Program-made: the position numbers and the translations under genes
DNA from: Nitrososphaerota archaeon
GTDB taxonomy: Archaea; Thermoproteota; Nitrososphaeria; Nitrososphaerales; JACPRH01
Length of the DNA stretch: 49,498 bases
Assembly: GCA_016190055.1 (NCBI GenBank)
Contig: JACPRH010000047.1
Location: 1-49,498, forward strand
Direction of reading: 5' to 3'
Shown here: piece by piece, positions 33,447 to 42,335 of the stretch
Layout of the letters: each line of letters begins with the position of its first letter
Numbering within the stretch: position 1 is the first letter of the stretch
The notes under the pieces: model-generated
What the model saw: only the letters and a program-made list of their open reading frames with translations
What the model was told of the DNA's origin: nothing
Database searches by the model: none

Positions 33447-33569
33447 GTGTCGGAACTGGATGTAGGCCGAGTTTCTAGATGCAGATCCTGTGATCAAGAG
33501 ATTATCTGGATGCGTGTGAAAGGATACTGGCGTCCATTTAGCCACACCGGAGGTCCTCACCACTGTTAA
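33447..33569 (+). CDS. Zinc-ribbon-like microprotein (40 aa)
   Basis: GTG 33447 follows the thermosome stop by one base. The product has CRSC at 12-15, a WMRVKGYWRPF segment, and a His34...HHC end, so that two Cys plus His/Cys could hold a zinc ion. The placement right behind the chaperonin gene suggests cotranscription. Short, so moderate confidence. Confidence 0.5.
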   Translation: MSELDVGRVSRCRSCDQEIIWMRVKGYWRPFSHTGGPHHC

Positions 33570-33630
33570 CACTAGCTAACCATACACACATCTATCTCGG
33601 AGCCGTTATTGATCAAGGTGAGTAGGTAAG

Positions 33631-33972
33631 TTGATAGATGTTTCTGTACTTGAATTCATAAGTGCTCAGCGATGGAGGGAGCGCATTGTTCCCGAGCTGC
33701 CGCATATGGCTGTTGAGAACCACATTTGGGCGCTTCAAGTATTCTGTAGGTGGGCTAAGAAGAATCCTGACGAGCTAATTTCTGAGAGGCAGGAGGAGAT
33801 GGCTGCAAGACCAAGGAGCAAGAAGCCAGTGAGTTCCGACAGGATAGTGGCGTATCAATTGGCTGATAAATCGAAGACGAAGCAAAGTAAAGCGTTCATT
33901 GCTAAAGCAGTAGCCTCCTTCTATGAGAAAAACCGCAGCAGCATTAATCAAGACATGGCGCATGCCAGGTGA
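33631..33972 (+). CDS. Recombinase N-terminal (SAM-like) domain fragment
   Basis: A 113-residue protein whose middle part (VENHIWALQVFCRWAKKNPDELI, about 29-51) resembles the helical core-binding domain of tyrosine recombinases, with a following KTKQSKAFIAKAVASFYEKN helix pair. The catalytic domain with R-H-R-Y is absent; the frame stops at TGA 33970-33972, overlapping the GTG start of hflX by four bases. Either a truncated integrase or a small DNA-binding protein derived from one. TTG 33631 start. Confidence 0.5.
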   Translation: MIDVSVLEFISAQRWRERIVPELPHMAVENHIWALQVFCRWAKKNPDELISERQEEMAARPRSKKPVSSDRIVAYQLADKSKTKQSKAFIAKAVASFYEKNRSSINQDMAHAR

Positions 33973-35069
33973 GCAACACAGTGACCCTGCATAGTAAGGC
34001 AATTCTCGTCACGTACCACGACCCGTTTGCGAAGCAAGAGGCAATCGGTCTGGCCGAATCCGCTGGCTTCGAGGTTACACAGATAGTTGTTCAAAGATAC
34101 TTGAAGCACGGTGAGTTTGGAGTAGGCTCAGGCAAGGCGGAAGAGATCAAGCAGATTGCGGAAGCATCCGGCTGTAAAGATATAATAGTTGATGAAGGCT
34201 TGACTTCATCTCAAATCTACAACCTCAGCAAGCTTACCGGAAAAAACATAATCGATAGAGAAAAACTCATTCTAGACATCTTCGCAAGCAGAGCAACCAC
34301 TACTGAGGCGAAGCTCCAAGTCCAACTTGCAGAGCTGGGATACGAGATGCCTAGAGCACGTCAAAATGTGAGACTATCAGTCAAAGGAGAACAGCAGGGC
34401 CTCTCCGGAATAGGCGAGTACGCAGTTGACGTCCGGTTCAGAGCATTGAAAAAGCAAATGGTCTCCATTAAGGCAAAACTTCGAGAAGCCGAGAAAAGAC
34501 GTGACCTCTACCGATCCCAGAGGCAGAAGCTAAATACACCACTAGTTTCACTCGTTGGTTATACAAGCTCGGGAAAAACCACCCTGTTCAACAGAATGAC
34601 AGACGAAGACAAAGAGGTTGCGAGCAGCTTGTTTACCACCCTCGGAACGACCACTCGGACAATGTCACTGCCGGACTCCACCAAGATACTTCTATCAGAT
34701 ACCGTGGGCTTCATCAGCAGATTACCAACCTATATGATCGAAGCGTTCAAATCAACTCTTGAAGAGCTAAACTACGCGGATATAGTGCTCCTCGTAGTAG
34801 ATGCTAGCGAACCGCCCTATGACGTATCGATAAAATATAACACCTGTTTGACCACTCTGGAGGGATTGAAGGTGACACCATCTAGAGTAATAACCGTTCT
34901 GAACAAATCAGATATAGCCTCCAAAACAAATATGAATGAAGTCAAAGACATCGTAGGAGACGCGACACAAACAGTCATTTCGGCAAAACGTGGCGATGGA
35001 ATCCACGTTCTGAAAAACCTGATAATGCAGAACACAAAGCTAGCGCCTGAAGCAGTACCTCTGAAATAA
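33969..35069 (+). CDS. hflX: HflX-type GTPase
   Basis: A ribosome-associated GTPase that in bacteria splits stalled ribosomes. The 366-residue protein has an N-terminal HflX domain with a GSGKAEEIK motif (about 53-61), a coiled linker, then the G domain: G1 GYTSSGKTTLFN (about 198-209), G3 SDTVGFISRLP, G4 NKSD and a terminal SAKRGDG (G5). The GTG start overlaps the preceding gene (GTGA). Archaeal HflX proteins are shorter than bacterial ones, and the length fits. Confidence 0.9.
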   Translation: MSNTVTLHSKAILVTYHDPFAKQEAIGLAESAGFEVTQIVVQRYLKHGEFGVGSGKAEEIKQIAEASGCKDIIVDEGLTSSQIYNLSKLTGKNIIDREKLILDIFASRATTTEAKLQVQLAELGYEMPRARQNVRLSVKGEQQGLSGIGEYAVDVRFRALKKQMVSIKAKLREAEKRRDLYRSQRQKLNTPLVSLVGYTSSGKTTLFNRMTDEDKEVASSLFTTLGTTTRTMSLPDSTKILLSDTVGFISRLPTYMIEAFKSTLEELNYADIVLLVVDASEPPYDVSIKYNTCLTTLEGLKVTPSRVITVLNKSDIASKTNMNEVKDIVGDATQTVISAKRGDGIHVLKNLIMQNTKLAPEAVPLK

Positions 35070-35238
35070 AGCTAGATACTGAAACGTTGCTACAAGTCCT
35101 TTGATGGGAACAACAATTCCGAATTCACATACTGCTGGTCCTGCCCCTCAAGCTGCACCCGGCTTGTAATAAAAATCGAGAAATATATATAAATGCATAT
35201 ATAGTGTAACACCCATTACTACGATTAGGTAACATAAC

Positions 35239-35337
35239 ATGCATAATCATGAATGGATAAGACCTACTGAAATCAGCCAATATATACAGTGCAAGAGCTG
35301 CGGGGAAAAAATCAGATCCCCAATCACAGACCAGTGA
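35239..35337 (+). CDS. Half zinc-ribbon microprotein (32 aa)
   Basis: ATG 35239 to TGA 35335-35337. The product begins with HNHEW and has CKSCGEK at 18-24. A strong TATA-like AAATATATATAAATG stands about 50 nt upstream with a leader of about 25 nt, giving the small frame a promoter of its own. The rest of 35070-35538 shows no other gene. Confidence 0.45.
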   Translation: MHNHEWIRPTEISQYIQCKSCGEKIRSPITDQ

Positions 35338-35538
35338 TAAATCTCATCCACACCTGCAGGGCCCCTTCGATCTTGGTAAGTATCCGCTCGTTAGATGTCC
35401 TTGCGCCTCCAATCGTTCACCGCGTAACTCCAAACACCTGTACTCGTTCCCAGACCAAGTCTATTATTCGTCTAATTCCACTAGGCGGAGTGGAACATCA
35501 TAAGAATCCCTCGGCCCACTATAGTTTTTGCAAATTTT

Positions 35539-36189
35539 TCACTCGACTTGAGCGATGACTCTGCAAGGAGCCCCGTCGAAGCTTTCCAGTTTCATTGGAA
35601 GCGCATATAGTGTGAAGTCTTTCGGCGGTATTAGTTTTAGGTTAACCAAGTTTTCTAAGCAGAGTATATCATGTTTGAAGAACATCTTGTGGATCTCGTA
35701 TGGAGGCTGGTCTATGGTGAAGGAGTCTATCCCGACAATGCAGGGTTTAGCCAGTATAATCTTTCCCGCCAGTTCTTTGCTGAGCACCGGATAGTTTCTG
35801 AAAAAATCAGGGGAACCTACATTCTCTGTATGATCGGTTCTGAACAGCACTATCTCTTTTTCTCGAAGACCGTCTAAGTTCACGTTTATCTCATTCTGGC
35901 CTCTGACGTCAAACAAGACTCCCCGGCCTACAAACTTTTCAATTGGAAATTCACCTAGTGCTTTGCCAGATTTAAGCAGATGCCACGGAGCGTCAATATG
36001 TGTTCCAAAATGAGTGCCAATACTAATTCTATGCGCATTCCAGCCTTCATTCTCACAGGAAGCAACTCGAATAAACTCCTGCGCAGGGTCACCAGGATAA
36101 ACCGGCGTCATCTTACCCATGGGCATGGTTAGATCGATTAGTCTCATCTTAGGCCCTGCTTCTGAAACGACAATTTTAACTTTCATCAC
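35539..36189 (-). CDS. Cyclase-family metal-dependent hydrolase (kynurenine formamidase-like)
   Basis: A 216-residue protein of the cyclase/KynB family, manganese- or zinc-dependent hydrolases that act on amides such as N-formylkynurenine or related substrates. The signature GTHFGTHIDAPWH (about 58-70) supplies the metal-binding His and Asp, and a second FRTDH segment lies near 117-121. Homologues usually begin with the RLIDLT strand, so ATG at residue 15 may be the true start. No tryptophan-degradation genes are near, so the substrate is unknown. Confidence 0.8.
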   Translation of the reverse strand: MMKVKIVVSEAGPKMRLIDLTMPMGKMTPVYPGDPAQEFIRVASCENEGWNAHRISIGTHFGTHIDAPWHLLKSGKALGEFPIEKFVGRGVLFDVRGQNEINVNLDGLREKEIVLFRTDHTENVGSPDFFRNYPVLSKELAGKIILAKPCIVGIDSFTIDQPPYEIHKMFFKHDILCLENLVNLKLIPPKDFTLYALPMKLESFDGAPCRVIAQVE

Positions 36190-36529
36190 TTAGTTGGCTT
36201 AAGGGCCTGTTCACTGGCACATAAATTTCAGGAGCCGATTGGCTCAGCTTGAAATTACCATCAATCGGTTCGTGATTTGTATATGAATTACTGCAATATG
36301 TACTATGTACCCGGTGCCATTTCGTGCTTGAGGAAAGATATGGATTGAGGCAAGAGTTGCGTGATACAGAAATGTCACGCGTTAACGGGATTATTCGTAA
36401 GACCTAGAATTTATAGCATGCCAAATTTGCACTTGTATCACTTTACTTTAACGATTGGTCTATATTTTATAATAGTAAAGCGTATATCGGGGGTTCCGGC
36501 AGAGCCTTGTACCAAAAGAGGTAACAAAC
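36190..36529. other. Intergenic region with small hairpins
   Basis: No gene is seen. Two inverted repeats occur: GAGCC/GGCTC at 36232-36245 with a 4-nt loop, and GCGTGA/TCACGC at 36359-36380 with a 10-nt loop. A TATTTTATAA box near 36463-36472 probably serves the zinc-ribbon gene at 36530. Confidence 0.4.
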
Positions 36530-36790
36530 ATGGCAAAAATTAAATGCCCGAAATGTGGAAATGACCACGAGTTTGCTGTAATCGCGTCGTCAGTCTTCTC
36601 CATCTACGTAGATGGAAGCGGAAAAACTGTCGCTAAGGAACCGCTGTCAGAGGCCTGCACAGGCATCGACAGAGTAGAATGCACTATCTGCCGTGCGGAA
36701 CTAGACGAAGTAGGATACGACATCAAGAAGGAAGAAGCATTCCTGTACAAGGAAAAATACGCCCACGTCAAGGCATCAATGGCAGGCTGA
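36530..36790 (+). CDS. Zinc-ribbon protein (86 aa)
   Basis: An 86-residue protein with CPKCGN at 6-11 and CTIC at about 51-54, a split zinc ribbon, joined by a region with FSIYVDGSGK and an acidic helix-rich end. AGAGG lies about 10 nt before ATG 36530. The function is unknown; such proteins may bind nucleic acid or partner proteins. Confidence 0.65.
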   Translation: MAKIKCPKCGNDHEFAVIASSVFSIYVDGSGKTVAKEPLSEACTGIDRVECTICRAELDEVGYDIKKEEAFLYKEKYAHVKASMAG

Positions 36791-36950
36791 ACGAAGACTC
36801 AGCCTGACTAACCGACTAACTAACCTACAGCTACACGCATCTACGCGTTTGTATCTGTAGAATCAGGTTAAACAGTCTATCCTGCGCGACGCATAAGGAG
36901 TCACCGCAAACTTTTGCGCTGAAATCCGATTTGTGGCGCGTGGGATAACC

Positions 36951-37016
36951 GCTTTTTCTTTCTATTTTTCTTTTTTTCTCTTTCTCTTTCTCTTTCTCTT
37001 TCTCTTTCTCTTTCTT
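36951..37016. repeat. Polypyrimidine tract with CTCTTT hexamer array
   Basis: A pyrimidine-only run whose right half is at least six units of CTCTTT. It lies between the convergent zinc-ribbon and exonuclease genes. T-rich tracts end transcription in archaea, so it can serve as terminator for the plus strand; the hexamer array is also prone to slippage. Confidence 0.7.
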
Positions 37017-37073
37017 GTTAGGCCAGAACTGATTCTCTTTGTAACGGAGGTTTCAGCTATCTTGAGAGTGTTG

Positions 37074-37661
37074 TTAGAGTGGTTGTGTTTCGAAGGGTAG
37101 CAGTATTTTCGGGATTTCTTTAGCTATTGCCATGTATGCGTTTACGAAGCAGCCGGCTTCTTTTCGGATATAGTCCTCGATTTTGTCGTAGTCGCCGTTT
37201 TGATACCATGTGGGCACGTATGATCCGCCGCCTGTTTTTCCTAAGCAGTGATTGTATCCTTTGAATGAGCCGTGGTTCTTCACGACCAGTATGTGTTTGA
37301 TGTCGATGAACGGTTTGTTGGCGAAGAACTGCAGCCCGTACTCCTTCCCGGTGTGCTGCTTCATTTTGTGGTTCAGGAAGTTGAAGTCGAAGAGAAGGTT
37401 TTCGCCGATAGGAACGAAATCCCAGATGGGGGAGAATACGCTGCTGAACTCTAGGAGCATCTCTTTTTCGCTGCTCTTCCACTCCTTCAGGATAACAAGA
37501 TCCCCTAATGGAGAACCGTCCTTCGGAGATAACGCCTGATACTGAATTGTGCAAAGTTTAGAGCACCTTGGATCCAACCCGGTGGTTTCTATGTCGAAGT
37601 AGTATCCAGGCAACCTAAATCGGGTAGTTAGTAGCGGCTCCCTAAAAAATTGTTCAGTCAA
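37074..37661 (-). CDS. DEDD-type 3'-5' exonuclease-like protein
   Basis: A 195-residue RNase-H-fold exonuclease. Exo I is YFDIETTGLD (Asp23, Glu25), Exo II is GENLLFDFNFL (Asp92), and an acidic DYDKIEDYIRKEA segment near 157-169 supplies Exo III. It resembles the stand-alone predicted PolB-like exonucleases of archaea. A role in DNA or RNA trimming cannot be chosen. ATG 37661 start. Confidence 0.78.
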   Translation of the reverse strand: MTEQFFREPLLTTRFRLPGYYFDIETTGLDPRCSKLCTIQYQALSPKDGSPLGDLVILKEWKSSEKEMLLEFSSVFSPIWDFVPIGENLLFDFNFLNHKMKQHTGKEYGLQFFANKPFIDIKHILVVKNHGSFKGYNHCLGKTGGGSYVPTWYQNGDYDKIEDYIRKEAGCFVNAYMAIAKEIPKILLPFETQPL

Positions 37662-37818
37662 CTGATTTTGATAGGAGGACGATCATTCAACACAAATCTA
37701 AAAGGGTCAGGCTTAAATAGGGGGCTAAAGTAGCTGTAATTACTGCGAAAAACTGCTGCTTCAGAGATAGAATCTTCTGATTGTTTGACAGCGATATTGC
37801 AGTAGTAGCAAAAAAGAA

Positions 37819-39093
37819 TTGAGCAATTTCCAAGAATTAGGGTTAGATCCAAGTTTATTAAAAGGCGTGACTGCCGCAGGCTTCACCAAACCGTTTCCTA
37901 TTCAAGAGCAGACTATATCGCATCTTCTAGCAGGCTCCGATGTAATAGGGCAGGCTAAGACCGGGTCAGGTAAAACTGCAGCATATGGTCTTCCACTGCT
38001 TCAAGCCATCGATATGCAGAATAGAAAGGTCCAGGCGGTGGTTCTAGCACCCACTAGGGAGCTAGCGGTGCAGATAACTGAGGAGCTGAAGAAGCTAGGC
38101 AAATACACTGGAGCAAGAATTGTAACGATCTATGGTGGTCAGTCGATTAATGTTCAGCTTGAAGCTTTGAGGCATGGAGCCCATGCTATAGTTGGTACTC
38201 CTGGGAGAATGATTGATCATTTGAAGCGAGGCACGTTGCGTCTCAGCGCGGTGAAGACGGTTGTGCTAGATGAGGCCGACACGATGCTTGATATGGGTTT
38301 CATCGACGATGTTGAGTTCATAATCGACTCTACACCAGATGAGAGGCAGATCAGTCTTTTCTCTGCAACGATGCCCCAAGAAATCATTAACCTGTCACAG
38401 AAGTATATGCGTAACCCTGAGAAGGTGTTAATTGACTCTGATGAGCCTTCTGTTGATACGCTGGATCAATACTATGCTTTAATGCCGCAGAGCGAGAAGC
38501 AAACCTTCCTGATAGAGTTGCTTAGCCGAGAGAAGCCTGAAAGCTCCATAGTGTTCTGCAGAACAAAGTACGGAGCCCACAAGCTGGCAAGAGAGTTGGA
38601 GAGCAGGTTCTTAGATGCGGTCTCATTACACGGCGACCTAAGTCAAAGCCAGCGGGATCACTCTATGCGCCTATTCCGATCAGGTCGCGTAAACATTCTA
38701 GTAGCCACAGATGTTGCGAGCAGAGGCATCGACATTCCACAGGTAGACTGCGTAGTCAACTACGAAGTTCCGCAGAATTCTGCGTTATACTTCCACCGAG
38801 TCGGACGAACCGCCCGAGCAGGCGACACGGGAAAAGCCTACACCCTAGTCTCCGAAAGAGAATATGGAGACTTCGCACAAATACGCAACCTAACTAAAGC
38901 AATAATCAAGCCGCTCAGACCAGAAGACGAAAAACCGGTATCATCCAGCTCACACACTCAGTACAGCAACAGAATAGAGCGGAGAAGAAGCGATCGACAC
39001 AGACCAAGAGGTTTCGGACGATCCGAATCCGGTCCCAGATGGCAACAACAACAACAACGACAACAGCAACAGCAACGGCGATATCGCCGCTGA
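37819..39093 (+). CDS. DEAD-box RNA helicase
   Basis: A 424-residue ATP-dependent RNA helicase. Motifs in order: Q motif FPIQEQ (about 26-31), Walker A AKTGSGKT (45-52), PTREL, TPGR, DEAD, SAT, then in the second domain VFCRTK, ATDVASRGID and HRVGRTARAG. The tail is rich in Arg, Ser and Gln, ending with runs of Gln, as in RNA-binding tails of cold-active helicases. The start is TTG 37819, so the protein begins SNFQELGL. Confidence 0.93.
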   Translation: MSNFQELGLDPSLLKGVTAAGFTKPFPIQEQTISHLLAGSDVIGQAKTGSGKTAAYGLPLLQAIDMQNRKVQAVVLAPTRELAVQITEELKKLGKYTGARIVTIYGGQSINVQLEALRHGAHAIVGTPGRMIDHLKRGTLRLSAVKTVVLDEADTMLDMGFIDDVEFIIDSTPDERQISLFSATMPQEIINLSQKYMRNPEKVLIDSDEPSVDTLDQYYALMPQSEKQTFLIELLSREKPESSIVFCRTKYGAHKLARELESRFLDAVSLHGDLSQSQRDHSMRLFRSGRVNILVATDVASRGIDIPQVDCVVNYEVPQNSALYFHRVGRTARAGDTGKAYTLVSEREYGDFAQIRNLTKAIIKPLRPEDEKPVSSSSHTQYSNRIERRRSDRHRPRGFGRSESGPRWQQQQQRQQQQQRRYRR

Positions 39094-39235
39094 GAAATAG
39101 CAAGCAGTTATACCCAAATCTTCAGGTAGAATGCACCTAGTCAAGCAAGCGTATAGGTTGCTTCATCAGGTGCTTTGCGATACGCATATACCTGTTCAGG
39201 GTTCTGACAGTTATCGAGAGCAGGTTGTAGTGGTG

Positions 39236-39910
39236 ATGGTGTCGATGAGTGGAAAGACGGATGACGCTTCAGCTGTTGAAGAAGTGGTTCGGAGAAGGAT
39301 TGACGGCATTAAGCTGAAGAAACCCGGGTTTATACGAGAATCTATCGATGTGAGTCTGTACTCGAAGTTTGATGATTGGCCTCCAGGTACACGTATGGAG
39401 GGTGAAGAGGCTCTTAGAGGTGAAGATGACGCGATTAAGGTTTTGGAGGAGTACAGCTACAAGCTGGATGATTTTGCGGTGAAGGTTAAAGGTGACTTTG
39501 CGTGGGCATCATTCTATTTCATCTATAACGGTACGATAAGAAAGAAGAGCTTCGATGTCAGATCTAGGGTATCAATGGTTCTGACAAAGTCTGGATCGGA
39601 GTGGAATATCGTTCATGAACACTTCTCCATGTTCCCTAGGGAGATGCCTGTCACAGGACCTAGGCTTCTAGTGAAGAAGGATACTGAGGCTGTGGAGAAG
39701 CATCAGGAGGAGCTTGACGAAGCCGTCCTGAAGGCTTTAGGAGACGGTTCAGAGAAGCATATAGCTGAGCTTACGAAGCAGGTCTCGAACACTCTTGGAA
39801 GAGAAATCCCAGCGTCGGAGATAGTGGATAGATGCAAGATTCTAGAATCGAATGGACAGGTCAGGAGAAGCGGCCGATTCTACCCTCGATATGTAATCGT
39901 AAAACAATAA
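39236..39910 (+). CDS. SnoaL/NTF2-like domain protein with C-terminal winged helix
   Basis: The frame opens at 39131, but ATG 39236 (or 39245) fits the domain start. A cone-shaped SnoaL-like domain covers about 10-130: an N-terminal helix, then KFDDWPPGTRMEGEEALRG, and the strand series VKVKGDFAWASFYFIYNGTI and SEWNIVHEHFSMFP. The last 70 residues look like a winged helix (HIAELTKQVSNTLGREIPASEIVDRCKILESNGQVRR). The fusion may be a ligand-sensing regulator. No catalytic residues can be named. Confidence 0.65.
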   Translation: MVSMSGKTDDASAVEEVVRRRIDGIKLKKPGFIRESIDVSLYSKFDDWPPGTRMEGEEALRGEDDAIKVLEEYSYKLDDFAVKVKGDFAWASFYFIYNGTIRKKSFDVRSRVSMVLTKSGSEWNIVHEHFSMFPREMPVTGPRLLVKKDTEAVEKHQEELDEAVLKALGDGSEKHIAELTKQVSNTLGREIPASEIVDRCKILESNGQVRRSGRFYPRYVIVKQ

Positions 39911-39928
39911 ATTACGCAGTAAATCGTC

Positions 39929-40030
39929 GGGGCTCCTCGCTCCGAGCGCAGCGTCAGCTAGCATCGTATGCAGCTAGATCCCGCAAGCCTTGCGCGGCTT
40001 AAGCAGGGGACGAAGAGCGAGGGAATGAGG
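39929..40030. ncRNA. Structured intergenic element (three-way junction)
   Basis: Three stems can form together. The outer stem pairs CCTCGCTC (39935-39942) with GAGCGAGG (40015-40022). Inside, one hairpin pairs AGCT-GCAT with ATGC-AGCT (39956-39975, bulged A, 3-nt loop). A second pairs CCC-GC-AAGCC (39980-39989) with GGCTT-GC-GGG (39996-40008). It is GC-rich compared with its surroundings and lies between convergent genes. It may be a small RNA, a bidirectional terminator or an immobile repeat. Confidence 0.5.
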
Positions 40031-40042
40031 GAGGGAGGGCAG

Positions 40043-40465
40043 CTATTCTTTGGGTCTGGCTGTTATACCTCGGTAGAACTCGTCTTCGGGTACGGCTGTA
40101 GGTGAGCAGAATAGTTTCTGCATATCTTCTTCTCGCTGTTGAAGGATGGTCTGGGTTTTCCCGATTTCTCCGTAGATCTCGAGATAGTTTTGCCCCATTT
40201 CTGTTATCCTGTACTGGTCGCCGTCCTGCAGGATCAGTCTCTTGTCCATTAGTAGACTGAGGTATTTCTTGAGCAGCGGGTAGCTGAGACCGGCCTTGTA
40301 CATTATGTGGGTCTTGGCGTCTCCTTCACAGCAGACTCTTAGGATGTCCGCTACTATGTCGGCTTGACGCCGGTTCTTACGGTTTCTAATATTAGCGGTC
40401 ATGCTTGGGAGCCCCTTGAGATTAGTACTTTCCCAACTGTTAATTGGTGAGAGTTTTGTATCCAT
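40043..40465 (-). CDS. Winged-helix DNA-binding protein (Sso10a-like)
   Basis: A 140-residue regulator with the archaeal winged-helix pattern RQADIVADILRVC...KTHIMYKAGLSYPLLKKYLSLLMDKRLI (about 33-79), then a wing YRITEMGQNYL, then a C-terminal coiled coil that would dimerise the protein. A TATA-like ACTATAATT at 40489-40497 predicts transcription almost at ATG 40465, so the long form may be leaderless; ATG 40402 would give a shorter N-terminus. Related to the next gene. Confidence 0.78.
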   Translation of the reverse strand: MDTKLSPINSWESTNLKGLPSMTANIRNRKNRRQADIVADILRVCCEGDAKTHIMYKAGLSYPLLKKYLSLLMDKRLILQDGDQYRITEMGQNYLEIYGEIGKTQTILQQREEDMQKLFCSPTAVPEDEFYRGITARPKE

Positions 40466-40684
40466 TTCATAGTGGTTTATCAGATAACTGTAATTATAGT
40501 ATTACGCAACAAACAGCACTAGATTCACCTTCAATTGCAGCAGATTGGTACCTAACTATTTGCTGAACCTAGACAGAAACAACTTCTACATTTTTTTCTA
40601 TAACAATGCGTCGAAAGATCTATAGCTGTAACTGATATCCAAGCTAACGGCTGCACGCAGATGGTTTAATGGTGACGGATTTGC

Positions 40685-41020
40685 TCATTCTGAATCGATG
40701 TCTGCTAGAGTTCTGATGTCGATTAACGATCTTAGTTTCTCTTTTGATCTGTGGAGATTCTCTTTTGCAAGAGAGATTTCGTGTATGGCTTGGAGAATAT
40801 TAGACCCTTTAGGAGTCATCATGAATAATCTGTCCTCTGGCTCATACAGCAAGCACTTTGCATCCATCAACAACGTAAGATATCGTCTCATTTGGCTACT
40901 GCTTAGGTTCGCAGCATACATGATACGGGTCTTTCGAGAACCGTTTCCGGTCTTGCTTAGAATATTTTCGATTATCTCTATCTGGTCACGGTAGCTTCGT
41001 GCAACACATTGACTTTTCAA
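40685..41020 (-). CDS. Winged-helix DNA-binding protein, paralogue
   Basis: A 111-residue protein of the same type as 40043-40465: IEIIENILSKTGNGSRKTRIMYAANLSSSQMRRYLTLLMDAK, a wing with FMMTPKGSN, and a C-terminal helix of heptads. TTG 41020 is the start. The pair probably arose by an old duplication; sequence identity outside the KTxIMYxAxLS motif is modest. Targets unknown. Confidence 0.75.
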   Translation of the reverse strand: MKSQCVARSYRDQIEIIENILSKTGNGSRKTRIMYAANLSSSQMRRYLTLLMDAKCLLYEPEDRLFMMTPKGSNILQAIHEISLAKENLHRSKEKLRSLIDIRTLADIDSE

Positions 41021-41468
41021 CCTTAATTCAACTCCTTATTTGCTGCACCGGTCTAGAAGGTCTCGGGTTCCTTCATGACTCTTTACGATACAATATTGCT
41101 CAGAGATGTAAAGATTAGCTGCGGTCAAACTCCACAACCTCAGTACGAAAAGCTTCCAAATAATATGCGTGAGGTTCATATTAAACTATCCGCATAAATA
41201 GTTAAGTACTGTTCGTCAAATTATATCCACATATAGTCTTCCTTTTCCGATCTGGACTAGAATATGTGGATTCTATGAGAAATAGTAATCTATAAAACCA
41301 AAGTAAATTAATTACAAGACTTTTCTATGTATAGTCACCACACTTATATTATTCGACTCATATTAAACGAACGACTCGCATTATGACTAAGCCTTCTTCA
41401 CTTAGCCTTAGCGGAATTACATGCGCTAAACGCCAAGAGTAGGTAGGGAGAAAGGATTGATGGTTTAG
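41021..41468. other. AT-rich divergent promoter region
   Basis: No gene is seen in these 448 bases between the divergent winged-helix and FNR-type genes. The 11-nt sequence TCATATTAAAC occurs twice (41176-41186 and 41358-41368), and AACTAT/ATAGTT form a small inverted repeat at about 41184-41202. These could be regulator sites. Confidence 0.35.
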
Positions 41469-42191
41469 ATGGCTGACTACAAGACGTCTTTAACAGGAAG
41501 AGAAGAGGTATGCTTCGCCACAATGTCCTTCAACTTCGAAAAGCCGGAAGGATTCCAGTATAAGGCGGGACAACATGTCGATATCACTTTAATCAATCCG
41601 CCGGAGACGGATGAAGAAGGCAACACCCGCACATACACTCTTTCCAGCGCCCCCTTCGAAGAAAAACTCACCATCACAACCAGAATGCGTGCCACTGCCT
41701 TCAAACGCTCGTTAAAGACAGTCGCGTTAGGTACGGAGATTGAGCTGGAAGGCCCATCAGGCTCCTTCCGCCTACACAAAGACGCGTCTAAACCAGCAGT
41801 TTTCCTCGCCGGCGGCATCGGAGTCACCCCGTTCTACAGCATAACTAAACAGGCAACAAAGGACAAACAGCCTCACACCATCTATCTGTTCTACTCCGAT
41901 CAAAAGCCGGAGGACGCAGCGTTTCTCAAAGACCTTCAGAACCTAGAGAAAGAAAACAGGAACTTCAAACTAATCGCAACAATGACTAGGGTAAAGAAAG
42001 ACCCAAGTTGGCAGGGCGAGACAGGCCACATTAACATAGAGATGCTGAAGAAGCACGTCCCAGACCCCTCGACCCCGATCTACTACATAGCAGGCCCGCC
42101 GAGAATGGTGGAAGCAATGCAGAAGATGCTGGTAGACGGAGGCATCGACGAGGACAACATCAGAACAGAAGAGTTCGAAGGATACGATTAG
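41469..42191 (+). CDS. FNR-type FAD/NAD(P)H oxidoreductase
   Basis: A 240-residue flavoprotein of the ferredoxin-NADP reductase superfamily. RTYTLSSAP (about 54-62) binds FAD, GPSGSF follows, GGIGVTPFYS (about 115-124) binds the nicotinamide nucleotide, and the C-terminal YYIAGPPRMVEAM is typical. There is no 2Fe-2S domain or haem domain, so electrons go to a separate carrier such as ferredoxin. ATG 41469. Confidence 0.85.
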   Translation: MADYKTSLTGREEVCFATMSFNFEKPEGFQYKAGQHVDITLINPPETDEEGNTRTYTLSSAPFEEKLTITTRMRATAFKRSLKTVALGTEIELEGPSGSFRLHKDASKPAVFLAGGIGVTPFYSITKQATKDKQPHTIYLFYSDQKPEDAAFLKDLQNLEKENRNFKLIATMTRVKKDPSWQGETGHINIEMLKKHVPDPSTPIYYIAGPPRMVEAMQKMLVDGGIDEDNIRTEEFEGYD

Positions 42192-42335
42192 ACAAATGAG
42201 CCGAATCCAGCGTTGAACAGCGGTTTAGTCCGGTTAGCTTAAATGTTAAACTGAAGATTTACTTTGCAATGCTGCGGCAAACAGCTCATAATCCGCGGCG
42301 TCTACGTAACCGGTAGAAGGGAGAGTCTTAGTTTG

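Noticed and set aside
36361-36543. 60-codon frame before the zinc-ribbon gene
   Set aside because: It overlaps the promoter and start of the zinc-ribbon gene and contains no pattern of a folded protein.
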